Below, piece by piece: positions 1 through 9,046 of a stretch of DNA of 64,000 nt. A program made the translations under genes and the position numbers. The stretch's first letter is position 1, and every line of letters starts with the position of its first letter. Source of the DNA: JAICKN01 sp036489565 (lineage in GTDB: Bacteria; Acidobacteriota; Terriglobia; Terriglobales; Acidobacteriaceae); NCBI GenBank assembly GCA_036489565.1, contig DASXFN010000086.1, positions 69,474 through 133,473 on the forward strand, read 5' to 3'. The notes beneath the pieces are model-generated. The model saw only the letters and a list, made by a program, of their open reading frames with translations. It did not search any database and was not told the origin of the DNA.

Positions 1-1731
1 TTAGGCGGCAAACAATTTCTTTACTCCAACGATGCTGACGCAATTCTGTTTCGCGCGCGAGCGGCTGTGTCATTGCTCGCCGTCGCACTCGCATTGCTTA
101 TATTTGCAGCAGCTTACGAAATGTTTGGCGTGACCACGGCTTTCATTGCGCTCGTGCTGTGCGTCTTCGAACCGAATTTGGTGGCGCACGGCTCGTTTGT
201 GACTACCGATGTTGGCGCGGCGATGTTCCTGTACGCCACGGTTTACGCCTTCTATCGCTATGTCAAGAATCCGTCCGTGGGGCGGCTTGCGGTAGTCTCG
301 ATCGCGGCCGGTCTGGCGCTGGCGGCGAAGCACTCTGGAATCCTGCTTTGCCCGATCCTGATATTGCTGGCCATTGCGGAAACTGTGCGCGCCGCAAAAA
401 ATCGCGAGAGAACTTCCGCAAATATCGCAGGACAAATTTTCCGCCTTGCTGGCTCGCTTCTGGTCATTGCCATCGTTGGCCTGGGAATTTTGTGGGCCGC
501 TTACGGCTTTCGATTTCAGGCACGACCGTCAGGATTGGCGCTGACGCCGTCGCTTCAGGAATATGCCGCCGAACTGGAGAATCCGAGTTCAGCGAAACCA
601 GTACTGCTGGCGGCCCGCTATCATCTACTGCCCGAGGCGTACCTGTATGGATTGATTGATGTTAAAAATGCGCCGCGCTATTTAAATTCTTTCCTGTTTG
701 GCAATCTTTACCGTCACGGACAATGGTTCTATTTTCCGGCAGTCTTCGTCATCAAATCCACGCTGGGATTCTTGCTTCTACTTTGCCTGCTGCCGGTCGC
801 CGTCATCATTTGCACACGAAATTATCAGCGGGAGTTTTTCTTTCTCGGCATCCCTGCAGCCATTTATTTCGTTGTCGCAATGGCTTCGGGCTTCAATATC
901 GGCGTGCGGCACATCCTGCCGGTGTATCCGTTTTTGCTGGTGCTGGCCGCTTTCGTGGCGGGCGAACTGATGCACAAGAACAAAGTCTGGGCAGCGGTGG
1001 CGTGCGCTCTAGTGCTGTTTCACGTCGTGTCATCCATTCGCGTGTTTCCCAACGATTTAACCTATGCCAATGAGATGTGGGGCGGTTCGGCAAAAACTTA
1101 CAAGATCCTCACCAATTCCAACGTGGACTGGGGGCAGCAACTCAAGGCCACGAAGAAATATCTGGACCAGCGGCACATTCAAAATTGCTGGTTCGACTAT
1201 TTTTCCTGGGCGCTCGTGGACCCGCACTATTACGGAATACCGTGCAAACCGTTGCCGGGATATTTGAGCCAGGCCTTCGATGTTTATCCGCCGGCAGCTC
1301 CCGCCAAAATCAGTGGAACGGTGCTCATCAGTGCGGATGAGCTTGCAGGCGAAGGATGGGGGCCGGGCGAATTAAATCCCTATCAACAGTTCCAACAATT
1401 ACGACCCACCGCTCTGATCGCGAACAGCATCCTGGTTTTTAACGGAGCCTTTGACATTCCGCTGGCGTCGGCGACCAGTCATGCCTTCGCGGCCTTGCAG
1501 CTATTGCAAACTGGACAACCCGACAAAGCGCTCGCCGAAGCGCAAACAGCAGTGGCAGCCGATCCGAATTCCGTTGCGGGTCAAACAGTTTTGTGCCGGG
1601 CTTTAATGCAGCTAGGAAGAAAAGATGAGGCCCATGAGGCCTACGTTCGAGGAACGAATTTGGCGCACGCGATCCATCCGGAGTATCAGGAATATTGGTT
1701 GTGGCTGCTGGAGAGCAGTGGCGCGAAGTAA
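1..1731 (+). CDS. GT39-type membrane glycosyltransferase with C-terminal TPR, 5' partial
   Basis: The frame is open from base 1 and the first codons read as coding (LFRARAAVSLLA), so the gene begins outside the window; the GTG at 67 is an internal codon. About ten hydrophobic segments form the N-terminal two thirds, in the style of ArnT/PMT (GT39) lipid-linked sugar transferases acting at the inner membrane. A short soluble part with DWGQQLKATKKYL follows. The last ~80 residues look like tetratricopeptide repeats (AFAALQLLQTGQPDKALAEA and a second helix pair). The membrane-plus-TPR layout is common in acidobacterial GT39 proteins. The catalytic first periplasmic loop, which should carry the acidic residues, lies upstream of the window. 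Donor and acceptor cannot be named. Family assignment is fairly safe, function is not. Confidence 0.8.
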   Translation, partial: LGGKQFLYSNDADAILFRARAAVSLLAVALALLIFAAAYEMFGVTTAFIALVLCVFEPNLVAHGSFVTTDVGAAMFLYATVYAFYRYVKNPSVGRLAVVSIAAGLALAAKHSGILLCPILILLAIAETVRAAKNRERTSANIAGQIFRLAGSLLVIAIVGLGILWAAYGFRFQARPSGLALTPSLQEYAAELENPSSAKPVLLAARYHLLPEAYLYGLIDVKNAPRYLNSFLFGNLYRHGQWFYFPAVFVIKSTLGFLLLLCLLPVAVIICTRNYQREFFFLGIPAAIYFVVAMASGFNIGVRHILPVYPFLLVLAAFVAGELMHKNKVWAAVACALVLFHVVSSIRVFPNDLTYANEMWGGSAKTYKILTNSNVDWGQQLKATKKYLDQRHIQNCWFDYFSWALVDPHYYGIPCKPLPGYLSQAFDVYPPAAPAKISGTVLISADELAGEGWGPGELNPYQQFQQLRPTALIANSILVFNGAFDIPLASATSHAFAALQLLQTGQPDKALAEAQTAVAADPNSVAGQTVLCRALMQLGRKDEAHEAYVRGTNLAHAIHPEYQEYWLWLLESSGAK

Positions 1732-1822
1732 GAATTCGGCAATTGGCCGTTGGCCATTAGCACTTGGCGATCAGTAAGAGCTATGGGGAACGAAATCCTG
1801 GGACGCCTTCGAGCTTTAGGAA

Positions 1823-2398
1823 TTAAATCGCCAGAAAATTTGCAATGAGCTTTTTGCCCTCGGAGGTGAGCACGCTCTCCGGATGGAACTGCACGCCTTC
1901 GACAGGATATTTTTTATGCCGCAGGCCCATGATTGTTTTCGTTCCATCGCGTTCGGTGGTGTAAGCGCTGATTTCCAATTCTGACGGAAGACTTTCCTCT
2001 TCGACAATCAATGAGTGGTACCGCGTCGCGGTCATGGGTGAGGGCAAACCCTTGAAGATAGTCTTGCCATCGTGCTCAATTTCACTGGTTTTGCCATGCA
2101 TCAAGTAGGGCGCGCGAATCACTTTTCCGCCGAACGCCGCGCCAATGCTCTGGTGTCCCAGGCATACGCCCAGCAGCGGTACCTTCCCCGCGAATCGGTG
2201 GAAGAGTTCAATGCTGATTCCCGCTTCCTGCGGCGTGCACGGCCCCGGCGACACCAAAATGCGTTCCGGATGCAACTCCTCGACCTCATCCGCGGTCACT
2301 TGATCGTTGCGGCGGACTTCAACCTTCGCGCCCAGTTCTCCCAGATATTGAACGAGGTTATAGGTGAAAGAGTCGTAATTATCGAGGACGAAAACCAT
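1823..2398 (-). CDS. trpG: Anthranilate/aminodeoxychorismate synthase glutamine amidotransferase subunit
   Basis: Class I glutamine amidotransferase of 191 residues, the normal length for TrpG/PabA. It releases ammonia from glutamine for TrpE or PabB in tryptophan or folate synthesis, in the cytoplasm. Visible motifs are the N-terminal LDNYDSFTYNLVQYLGE, the oxyanion region VSPGPCTP, the nucleophile elbow GVCLGHQSIG (Cys near residue 79) and the catalytic His-Glu in QFHPESVLT near the C-terminus. No trpE or pabB lies next to it, so whether it serves tryptophan, folate or both cannot be decided here. It is convergent with the upstream glycosyltransferase and shares the minus strand with the outer-membrane protein gene behind it. 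Confidence 0.93.
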   Translation of the reverse strand: MVFVLDNYDSFTYNLVQYLGELGAKVEVRRNDQVTADEVEELHPERILVSPGPCTPQEAGISIELFHRFAGKVPLLGVCLGHQSIGAAFGGKVIRAPYLMHGKTSEIEHDGKTIFKGLPSPMTATRYHSLIVEEESLPSELEISAYTTERDGTKTIMGLRHKKYPVEGVQFHPESVLTSEGKKLIANFLAI

Positions 2399-2437
2399 AA
2401 AACTGATATCAGTTTATCAGGGGGCTTGCCATTAAAG

Positions 2438-3280
2438 TTATTGTGACCGACTCCAGTTCATCGCATCACTCGGCGTTTTCTCATTCTTACCCCATGTCCA
2501 GTACATGCCTAGGTAGACATAGTTCTCCGTTTGGCCAGCTACCGAGTGCCCATAAGACAACAGGAATTGTTCGCCGGGATGATGTTTGAAATGGTAATAC
2601 CCACCGACGTCTATCAAGGTGGAGGCTTCTGTTTGCGCAGTTGCAAATCCTTCTTTGCCGTGGGCGAAGACTTCTGCACCCAGCTCAAGCCTCTCATTGA
2701 TCTCCCGTTTTACGAGCCATCCAGTGTAGAGAAAGTTTCGATAATCAGTTTGGGGCATGACCTGATAGCCGCCACCACCGTCGAAAAGCCATTTCCCCTC
2801 ATTTTTCTGCAGCCAGATTGGAAGCTTGTACCAGACCTTGCCGACACCAAGGCCACGATCAAAACTTCCTGTCGGCAATTCAAACATCGGGAAGCTGCCG
2901 ATTTGCGGGATGTATTTAGACTCCTTGATGAAAGCAACCTTTGCCCCCAGCTCCATGTCGGTCAAACCGAAGGCACTGGGTCCCGCTCCCGCAGGCAGAT
3001 AAATAGGATTATTTGAAGGGTTGATGGATCCCCAAGGCAATACAGCATGCAATTGCAGCCGCGGAAGAGCACCCCAATTGAACTCAAATGCCGGCCCAGA
3101 TGAGTCCATCTCGATTGGAGTGCCGTCAGCGCTACCGAAAATGTAAAACTCGTAGTGTTTGTAATCGACCGGAACCGGATCGTCCGTCTGAAAGGGCGGC
3201 CCTTGGGCCCATAGAAGTGGGGCATGCGTCCCGAACAGAATGAACAAGGCCACAATCAACCCTATATGGGGACGATTCAT
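2438..3280 (-). CDS. Predicted outer-membrane beta-barrel protein
   Basis: A 280-residue protein with a signal peptide (hydrophobic residues 8-25, likely cleaved after LLWAQG). The mature part has alternating short strands rich in aromatic and glycine residues (WYKLPIWLQ, GGYYHFKHHPG, YVYLGMYWTWG), as expected for an outer-membrane barrel of the transporter/phenol-degradation MetA-like type. No enzymatic motif is visible. The substrate is unknown. It lies 40 bp upstream of trpG on the same strand, but nothing in the sequence ties the two functions together. The barrel assignment rests on composition and strand pattern only. Confidence 0.65.
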   Translation of the reverse strand: MNRPHIGLIVALFILFGTHAPLLWAQGPPFQTDDPVPVDYKHYEFYIFGSADGTPIEMDSSGPAFEFNWGALPRLQLHAVLPWGSINPSNNPIYLPAGAGPSAFGLTDMELGAKVAFIKESKYIPQIGSFPMFELPTGSFDRGLGVGKVWYKLPIWLQKNEGKWLFDGGGGYQVMPQTDYRNFLYTGWLVKREINERLELGAEVFAHGKEGFATAQTEASTLIDVGGYYHFKHHPGEQFLLSYGHSVAGQTENYVYLGMYWTWGKNEKTPSDAMNWSRSQ

Positions 3281-3433
3281 CCGGTCTCCTGAGCTTATGA
3301 GCAGCCACTAAATTCAATACTTTCTAGAGGCACTCTTCCTTGTAACCGGGTGCCTTTTTATACGTGTTTGCGAATGGCTACTCTGTATATTTCGTTTTGC
3401 GATTTTCTAGAATCTTCCTTGATGCAAATCAAA

Positions 3434-3859
3434 TCAGTCTGGCAGTTTGATGCTGCCGTCGGCTTCGACGGGAAAGAACGGGTTCCACGCAACCTCCCAT
3501 AGAAACCCATCCGGGTCAGAAAAGTAGCCGGAGTAGCCTCCCCAGAAGACATCCTGCGCGGGCTTTAGAAGTTTGGCTCCAGCTTTTTGCGCGTCCTCAA
3601 GAACGGTGTTGACCTCCTCGCGCGTGCGGGCGCAGTAGGCAATAGTGAATCGGCGAAACCCGTCACCCTGCGCGGGAACAGTCGCATCTTTGGCAAGCTC
3701 ATCCGATGGAAACAGGCCCAGCGCCATTCCTCCCATCTGAAAAAACGCAATGTCATTGCTCTTTGCCATGGACCTGCGCCATCCGAGGCGCTCATAGAAT
3801 TCCCGGCTGCGCTTGAGGTCGGATACCCCCAAGGTGACGATGTTCATGCGCTGTTCCAT
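3434..3859 (-). CDS. VOC (glyoxalase/dioxygenase superfamily) protein
   Basis: 141 residues, the usual size of a single VOC domain made of two beta-alpha-beta-beta-beta modules. The start MNIVTLGVSDLKRSREFYER is typical, as is the C-terminal YFSDPDGFLWEVAWNP with the metal-binding Glu position. Such proteins include glyoxalase-like enzymes and resistance proteins; no substrate can be assigned. Two in-frame ATGs lie four codons apart; the first (3859) is used here. It stands alone, about 150 bp from the outer-membrane protein gene downstream of it. Confidence 0.85.
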   Translation of the reverse strand: MEQRMNIVTLGVSDLKRSREFYERLGWRRSMAKSNDIAFFQMGGMALGLFPSDELAKDATVPAQGDGFRRFTIAYCARTREEVNTVLEDAQKAGAKLLKPAQDVFWGGYSGYFSDPDGFLWEVAWNPFFPVEADGSIKLPD

Positions 3860-4074
3860 ATATCCTCACTGTGCGGCTGCAATCTCGATTAGGTTAAATC
3901 AGGCATCGTACTGGAAATCTGTTTTCCTCCACAAAAGCAGATTCCTCGCCGCGCCAGCGCCTCGGAATGACAAGACCTTCCGCAGAATTTTCAACCGGAG
4001 GCACTACTCGGAAATAGAACCGCTTGACATGAAGCCGTCAAAAAGCCATGCTTACATCGCCTTACAAGAGGCTT

Positions 4075-4404
4075 ATGGCCGAAGCCAAGGAAGACAAAGA
4101 AAAACGCAATACCCGGCGCTTTGCCCTGCGGCTTCCGGTTGCCGTAAACCAAGCCAACAATGGAAGCGAAGCCGCCACCACTCGCGACGTAAGCGCTCGC
4201 GGGGTCTGTTTCTATTTGGACTCCTCCGTCGTCGCCGGTTCGCCAATTGAATTCACCCTGACCCTGCCGCCGGAAATAACCCTTACCGAAAGTATTCGGG
4301 TGCGTTGCAAAGGCAAGGTAGTGCGCGTGGAGGATGAGAGTTCGGACAAGAAAATCGCCGTCGCGGCGATCATTGACGAGTACGAATTCCTCTCCGAATC
4401 CTGA
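4075..4404 (+). CDS. PilZ domain protein, candidate c-di-GMP receptor
   Basis: A compact single-domain PilZ protein. The two family signatures are visible: an arginine cluster (RNTRRFALRLP) in the RxxxR position and TRDVSARGVCF matching the D/NxSxxG motif, about 30 residues apart. This supports c-di-GMP binding, though without partner domains the output is unknown. The start at 4075 follows an AAGAG stretch and gives MAEAKEDKEKR; an ATG nine codons upstream (4048) is also possible. An AMIN-domain gene follows on the same strand about 95 bp downstream, so a link to envelope or type IV pilus functions is conceivable but unproven. Confidence 0.85.
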   Translation: MAEAKEDKEKRNTRRFALRLPVAVNQANNGSEAATTRDVSARGVCFYLDSSVVAGSPIEFTLTLPPEITLTESIRVRCKGKVVRVEDESSDKKIAVAAIIDEYEFLSES

Positions 4405-4499
4405 TGCCGCAAACCCACACGAAAGTGCCGGTTCACTGTTTACCTTCTTCACTCGCGCCGCTGTAAGTGATATCGTTTTTACGTCATCTCCTCTCAGCA

Positions 4500-5900
4500 A
4501 TGAAGTTCTTCTCGCATTCGATTCATCGAAAAGTTCAGGTGGTGCTGTGCGGCCTCTTGTTCTGCGCTTATCTTCCCGCGAGCTTCGCCGCCAATCACAC
4601 TGCCAACGTGCAATCTATCCGTCTGGTTCCGGATGAACATGGCGCAACGATTGAAATTAAGGCCGATCAGCCGATTACGCCGCAGATCACCCCGCTGGAT
4701 TTACCCCATCGGCTAGTGATTGATTTGCCCTATGCCGTTACTTCGCATCAGGGGAAGCGTGTTGCCTCGCACGTCAAACAAATCACTGATATCCGTTTTG
4801 GCCAATACACGGTCAAGCCTCCGGTAGTGCGCATTGTCGTGGACCTTTCCGAGGCTATGACTTATCGCGTGGAAGCCGCAGGCAATCAGCTACTGGTACA
4901 TCTTTTGAGTGCCGAACACGCGCCTCCTACCGTGCCTGCTTTAGCGCGCGAAGAACAGCCTGCCGCAGTGCCTGTGAGTTCGGCAACCTCGGGCGGGGTC
5001 ATGATGGATGCGGCGCGCCTGGCGGCGGGTTCCGCAATTACCGCTGGCTCAGAGACCGCGATTCTGCACCTCGCGCGCGGCGGCGAGGTTAAGGTCTGCG
5101 CTGGCACTACGATCTCGGTGACTTCGTCGAAGAGTGGCGAGGAATTAATGCTTGGCGTGAGCACTGGCGCAATCGAAGGTCATTATTCGTTAGGCGCAGC
5201 GGCGGATTCCGTGGTAACGCCAGATTTTCGCCTCGTACTCGCCGGCCCTGGAGAATTCGATTACGCGATGAGCGTGAATGCGCATGGCGATACCTGCATT
5301 CGCACCATGAACGGAAATACTGCTCCGCTCACGGTTTCGGAGCTCATCGGTGATGGCAACTACCGCGTGCGGCCTGACGAGCAGGTGGTCTTTCACTCCG
5401 GCCAACTTGCGAACCGCGACGCAAATGTTCCTCTGACCTGCGGCTGCTCGGAGTCGCGGCCGGAAACGCTGCGCGCCTCGGAATCCAACCCGCAGCAAGT
5501 AACAGCCCCGGTCAATGATGCCGCGCTGCCCTCCGCAGTTCGCTTGGCCCCGCAGGGTTCCAGCGCATCGGGTTCAGTCGCGGGCGCGCCAGATTCGACG
5601 AATATTCCCGCCAGCGAGCCAACTACTTCCGCAGAAGCGGCAGTCCCGGCTCCGACGGGAGCAAACGACGTGCATGTGCAAGTAGAAGCGCCGCTGGTTT
5701 TTCAGGGGCGCGCCACCCCCGCGCCACAAGCGGAAGCGGCTCCCGAGCGCGAAGTAGCGGCGTTGCCCGCGACCCCGCCTGCGACCCAGCCCGCAGCGCC
5801 TCCGAGTTTGCCCGCTACAGTGGCATTGCCACCCGCGAAAAAAGAACATCGAGGATTTTTCGGCGGCATTGGGCATTTCTTCAAGTCGATTTTCGGCTAA
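4500..5900 (+). CDS. Secreted AMIN-domain protein with low-complexity C-terminus
   Basis: The ATG at 4500 gives a clean signal peptide (MKFFSHSIHRKVQVVLCGLL, cleavage near SFAAN); an in-frame GTG at 4467 would spoil it. Residues ~30-135 form an AMIN domain (VQSIRLVPDEHGATIEIKA, then RLVIDLPYAV and RIVVDLSEAM), a periplasmic localisation module seen in PilQ and AmiC that binds peptidoglycan-associated sites. The middle contains a FecR-like stretch (ILHLARGGEVKVCAGTTISV). The last ~130 residues are rich in Ala, Pro, Ser and Thr and end with a conserved-looking GFFGGIGHFFKSIFG tail. There is no amidase or secretin domain, so this is a scaffold or regulator rather than an enzyme. Confidence 0.8.
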   Translation: MKFFSHSIHRKVQVVLCGLLFCAYLPASFAANHTANVQSIRLVPDEHGATIEIKADQPITPQITPLDLPHRLVIDLPYAVTSHQGKRVASHVKQITDIRFGQYTVKPPVVRIVVDLSEAMTYRVEAAGNQLLVHLLSAEHAPPTVPALAREEQPAAVPVSSATSGGVMMDAARLAAGSAITAGSETAILHLARGGEVKVCAGTTISVTSSKSGEELMLGVSTGAIEGHYSLGAAADSVVTPDFRLVLAGPGEFDYAMSVNAHGDTCIRTMNGNTAPLTVSELIGDGNYRVRPDEQVVFHSGQLANRDANVPLTCGCSESRPETLRASESNPQQVTAPVNDAALPSAVRLAPQGSSASGSVAGAPDSTNIPASEPTTSAEAAVPAPTGANDVHVQVEAPLVFQGRATPAPQAEAAPEREVAALPATPPATQPAAPPSLPATVALPPAKKEHRGFFGGIGHFFKSIFG

Positions 5901-6071
5901 TCCTAAACTGGCAACTCCATTCCTTGCCCCAACCCCGGACCATTCCCGAACAGATTTCATCTCTTCGCCGCCCCGCTTAGAAATAGCAGGTATCCATTTT
6001 TCCATTGCAGGTGTCTAAATTTTGTCGGCTTACTTTTGCGCGGGAAGTTTGCGCCGGAAGAAGGACGCTCC

Positions 6072-6902
6072 ATGACTGTGACCCAGGAACCGCCGGTACT
6101 CCCCAGCCTATTCGCAGCGAGCATTCACTCCTATCAAATGCGCCCGGCGAACTTTGCCGCTTCGTTTGGAATGGAAGCGCTCATCGTCGCAGCGATCATC
6201 GTTATCGCAATGCATCCGCCGACGGTCCACAAACCTGATTTGCCACCTACGTTTCAGGATGTCAGCGCCATCACCTGGCCGCTGACGATGCAGAAGCCGG
6301 GCGGCGACGGCGCAGGCGGCACACATGAAAAGCTCGCGGCCAGCACTGGTGTTCTGCCGCCCATGAACGTGAACGAACAACTCACGCCACCAGAAGTCGT
6401 CTTCAGCAACCCAAATCCTGTGTTGCCGATGCCGCCAAGTATTCTGGCAATTTCGACGGTCAAGCTTCCGGATCTCGGCGCGCTAGGCGATCCACACTCC
6501 AGTGCGGCGATACCTTCCAACGGCACGGGAGGACCGGGCGGAATTGGCAGCAACTGCTGCAACGGCGTGGGAGATTATAACGGCCCCGGATTCGGCGACG
6601 ATCAAGGATACGTCTATCGCCCCGGCCGCAATGGTGTAACACAACCACGCGTTCTGTACGATCCCGATCCTGATTATTCGGAGGAGGCCCGGCGAGCGAA
6701 GTTCCAAGGCTCCGTAATTTTAGCAATGATCGTGGGCGCGGACGGCAAGCCGAAAAACCTTCAAGTGCAACGGTCAGCAGGGATGGGACTCGATGAAAAA
6801 GCTATAGCGGCCGTAAACCAGTGGCGCTTCCAACCGGCGACTCTGGATGGACGTCCAGTCGCGGTGAGGATCAGTGTAGAGGTGAGCTTCCGGCTGTTCT
6901 GA
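6072..6902 (+). CDS. TonB-family energy transducer
   Basis: A TonB-like protein anchored by one membrane segment (residues ~30-48, MEALIVAAIIVIAM). A Pro/Gly-rich linker reaches residue ~195, followed by a C-terminal TonB domain of ~80 residues (PDYSEEARRAKFQGSVILAM, ADGKPKNLQVQRSAGMGLDE, AVNQWRFQPATLDGRPV). It probably passes proton-motive-force energy to outer-membrane receptors with ExbB/ExbD, none of which are in the window. The ATG at 6072 is preferred over the upstream one at 6036 because it follows GAAGGAC at good spacing. The linker contains an odd Cys pair (SNCCNG). Confidence 0.85.
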   Translation: MTVTQEPPVLPSLFAASIHSYQMRPANFAASFGMEALIVAAIIVIAMHPPTVHKPDLPPTFQDVSAITWPLTMQKPGGDGAGGTHEKLAASTGVLPPMNVNEQLTPPEVVFSNPNPVLPMPPSILAISTVKLPDLGALGDPHSSAAIPSNGTGGPGGIGSNCCNGVGDYNGPGFGDDQGYVYRPGRNGVTQPRVLYDPDPDYSEEARRAKFQGSVILAMIVGADGKPKNLQVQRSAGMGLDEKAIAAVNQWRFQPATLDGRPVAVRISVEVSFRLF

Positions 6903-6947
6903 ATTTATTCTCGTCTTCGTTTTTTGGAACTGAATAGAAAAAAACAC

Positions 6948-6975
6948 TTCCTATTGTGGGGACCTCCGTTATAAT
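6948..6975 (+). promoter_or_regulatory. Candidate promoter of the TIGR04255 cassette
   Basis: A perfect TATAAT at 6970-6975 lies about 60 bp upstream of the ATG at 7036. A weak TTCCTA at 6948-6953 is placed 16 bp before it. No other good -10 element is seen in the 133 bp gap. This is seen in sequence only; sigma factor use is an inference. Confidence 0.4.
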
Positions 6976-7035
6976 CACCAGTCCTTGAGGATACGTGTAG
7001 ACTATTTAGTAGGGCCCTGAGATTAAGTAACAATC

Positions 7036-7800
7036 ATGGTCAAGCGAGACACGCCACTCCCGATTAAACTAAAGAACGACGCAATTGCAGAGGCTCTTTT
7101 AGAAATCCGGTTCGAAACTAAGACGATTTCGGAACTATTCTTGGGCCGGGTCATGGATCGGCCAGAGTGGAAGAACTTTGTTCCGCGCCAGCTTCCTGGC
7201 TATGCAATCCCACCTCAGATTCGTCTTTTCGATCCCAACATGAGATATGTTCCCGTTATGGAGTTAGCGGGCCACGACGCTAAGTTTCTTGTCAGGATAG
7301 GCCCGCAGGTCATTTCGTGTCACAATCGCGCTCCATATTTTGGGTGGAGTAAATTTAAACTGGAGCTAGATAAGGTTGTTGAGACTTTATTCGGTACAAC
7401 GCAAGATCTCAATGTTACGAGATTGGGTCTGCGGTACATGAATGCACTGCGTCCCAGCGTGCATAAGATCCGCTCGATAGCTGATTTGGACATCAATCTT
7501 GCAGTTTCCGGCGATGCGATTTTGGATTCTGTGAATTTGAACTTCAAAGGCAAGCTTACATCTGATTCGTCCTGCACGGTGCGTATTGCAACAAAGGATT
7601 TGGTGGTAGGCAACCTAACGGGTGTGATTCCCGAAGATATGACTGTTTATGTGGATGTCGATGTATTTACGAACGAGACTTTTGTAACTCGGGATCTTAA
7701 AGCTGTTAAAGATTGGATCGAGTTTGCTCATACTGAGGAAAAACACGAGTTTTTCCGACTTTTCAAGCAACAATCAATCGATGAAATGAGAGAAGTATGA
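7036..7800 (+). CDS. TIGR04255-family protein, first gene of an accessory cassette
   Basis: 254 residues. The opening (LKNDAIAEALLEIRFET), the middle ITRLGLRY-like segment (LNVTRLGLRYMNALRP) and the C-terminal helix (FFRLFKQQSIDEMREV) match what I know of the sporadically distributed TIGR04255 family, whose biochemical role is unknown. No catalytic motif, signal peptide or membrane segment is visible. It is the first of three tightly packed plus-strand genes with lower GC and different codon use than their neighbours (many AAA, GAT, TTT codons). Its stop overlaps the next start by 4 bp (ATGA), implying translational coupling. Recent transfer is likely. Family assignment is from memory of the motifs. 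Confidence 0.75.
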   Translation: MVKRDTPLPIKLKNDAIAEALLEIRFETKTISELFLGRVMDRPEWKNFVPRQLPGYAIPPQIRLFDPNMRYVPVMELAGHDAKFLVRIGPQVISCHNRAPYFGWSKFKLELDKVVETLFGTTQDLNVTRLGLRYMNALRPSVHKIRSIADLDINLAVSGDAILDSVNLNFKGKLTSDSSCTVRIATKDLVVGNLTGVIPEDMTVYVDVDVFTNETFVTRDLKAVKDWIEFAHTEEKHEFFRLFKQQSIDEMREV

Positions 7801-8339
7801 CAATTGAAACAACAGCAGATATGTTTGGCACGTTGCGTATTAGTCTCAAGCCAACGAGCGCTTTCAGTTTCGAGATGCCGTCTGTGGCTTATTCCGCGAA
7901 TGAGCTGGATACCGTGCCCGTGCTTGAATTGTTATCTGACCAACCTATTGCAGTTGTCAAAGCGCCGACACCAATTACTCCCAAATGGCTACCGACAATC
8001 CAACACAGAATTCTGAGTTCTGTTAATCCACCTGATATTGAATATGTAAACGACGGAAGGTGGTTGACATCGGAAATCGCGACGCAAGCCCTGAATTTCT
8101 TTGCAGCTACTTCAGATTTGTTGCCAGGCGAACCCTACCTGTATACATCTATCGATGGCGATCTGGTTGCAGAATTCAAAGGAAAGCGCGGAACGTTGAC
8201 CAATGTTGTTGGCAAAATATCAGTTTTGGCTTTTGCATCGGTCGATGGAAAAATTCATAATGCAAGCTTGAAAATTGCCGAGAGCGATGTCGATAAAGTC
8301 CGTGCGGGGCTGCGACAGTTAACGGAGCGACTGAGTTAA
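7797..8339 (+). CDS. Uncharacterised protein, second gene of the TIGR04255 cassette
   Basis: 180 residues, not recognised. The start ATG overlaps the stop of the TIGR04255 gene, so the two are probably co-translated. The protein is soluble, mixed alpha/beta by appearance, with no Cys pairs, signal peptide or membrane segment. A central stretch (SEIATQALNFFAATSDLLPG) looks helical and is followed by strands (YTSIDGDLVAEFKGKRG). Small proteins of this size often follow TIGR04255 genes, which argues for a functional pair, but no activity is suggested. Composition is as AT-rich as its neighbours in the cassette. Confidence 0.7.
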   Translation: MTIETTADMFGTLRISLKPTSAFSFEMPSVAYSANELDTVPVLELLSDQPIAVVKAPTPITPKWLPTIQHRILSSVNPPDIEYVNDGRWLTSEIATQALNFFAATSDLLPGEPYLYTSIDGDLVAEFKGKRGTLTNVVGKISVLAFASVDGKIHNASLKIAESDVDKVRAGLRQLTERLS

Positions 8340-8345
8340 TAAGAA

Positions 8346-8909
8346 ATGGCACTCTGGAAGCCCGATAATATTGTGGGATCAGCAGAGCGCATCGGCCGTC
8401 GCTTCTTTGAAAGAAAACCCTTGGTGGGTGCGCGAGGACAGATTTCGCGACCACATAAGTACGATATATCGTATTTTCAAGACAGTCGCGGAAGTATTTC
8501 CTTTGATCGTTTAGGAGCCCAATCGGTTGACGGCAAGGTTTTGAAATACCTCAATCCGCTAGCGCGTGAAGCAGCTTCGAAATTAACTCCCAAAGCTACA
8601 TTCATCGGTTGGGCCTACGCTACCGCGAAAGAATTACAGGAACCAAATGACGGCGGCGGTATAGTCATTGAGCCATCACCTATTGCAGAAGATGCGGCCC
8701 AAGGAATTAGAGAAAATGTATATCATGCGCACGCTGTGACTACTTTGCAAGATTATTGGCTGGCCTTGCATTTACGCCAGATATTTGAGCGTCATAATAA
8801 ATTTCAAACCGCAGCAAATGCACCTCACGTTGGACTATTGCGCCACATCCGCAACTTTGCAACACGTAAACTCAAGGGAAAATTTGGAAACAAAAACCGC
8901 AGCGGCTAG
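8346..8909 (+). CDS. Uncharacterised protein, third gene of the TIGR04255 cassette
   Basis: 187 residues, six bases behind the second cassette gene and probably in the same operon. Not recognised. It is soluble, basic at both ends (ERIGRRFFERK; TRKLKGKFGNKNR) and has a His-containing helix, ENVYHAHAVTTLQDYWLALH, that might bind a metal or nucleic acid; this is speculation. The ribosome binding site is weak (AATAAGAA). A hairpin that may serve as a terminator follows about 80 bp downstream, which closes the transcription unit at three genes. Confidence 0.65.
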   Translation: MALWKPDNIVGSAERIGRRFFERKPLVGARGQISRPHKYDISYFQDSRGSISFDRLGAQSVDGKVLKYLNPLAREAASKLTPKATFIGWAYATAKELQEPNDGGGIVIEPSPIAEDAAQGIRENVYHAHAVTTLQDYWLALHLRQIFERHNKFQTAANAPHVGLLRHIRNFATRKLKGKFGNKNRSG

Positions 8910-8986
8910 AACCAAGACAGCCACATTCTTCCCAAACATCACCCAACCCGATTTCCAATGCCGATTAAGAACGGCACACCCCGCTG

Positions 8987-9025
8987 ATCAAACCGGCTCG
9001 GAATAATAGCGGACACCGGTTTGAT
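8987..9025 (+). terminator. Hairpin, candidate terminator of the TIGR04255 cassette
   Basis: A perfect 10 bp inverted repeat (ATCAAACCGG at 8987-8996, CCGGTTTGAT at 9016-9025) with a 19-base loop, followed by TTTTG. The T tract is short, so efficiency is uncertain. Confidence 0.45.
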
Positions 9026-9046
9026 TTTGCGGATAAAGGGTTATAC

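Noticed and set aside
3336..3358. Terminator hairpin AGGCAC...GTGCCT followed by TTTTTAT on the plus strand
   Set aside because: No plus-strand gene precedes it; on the minus strand the tract is A rather than T. Probably incidental in the leader region of the outer-membrane protein gene.
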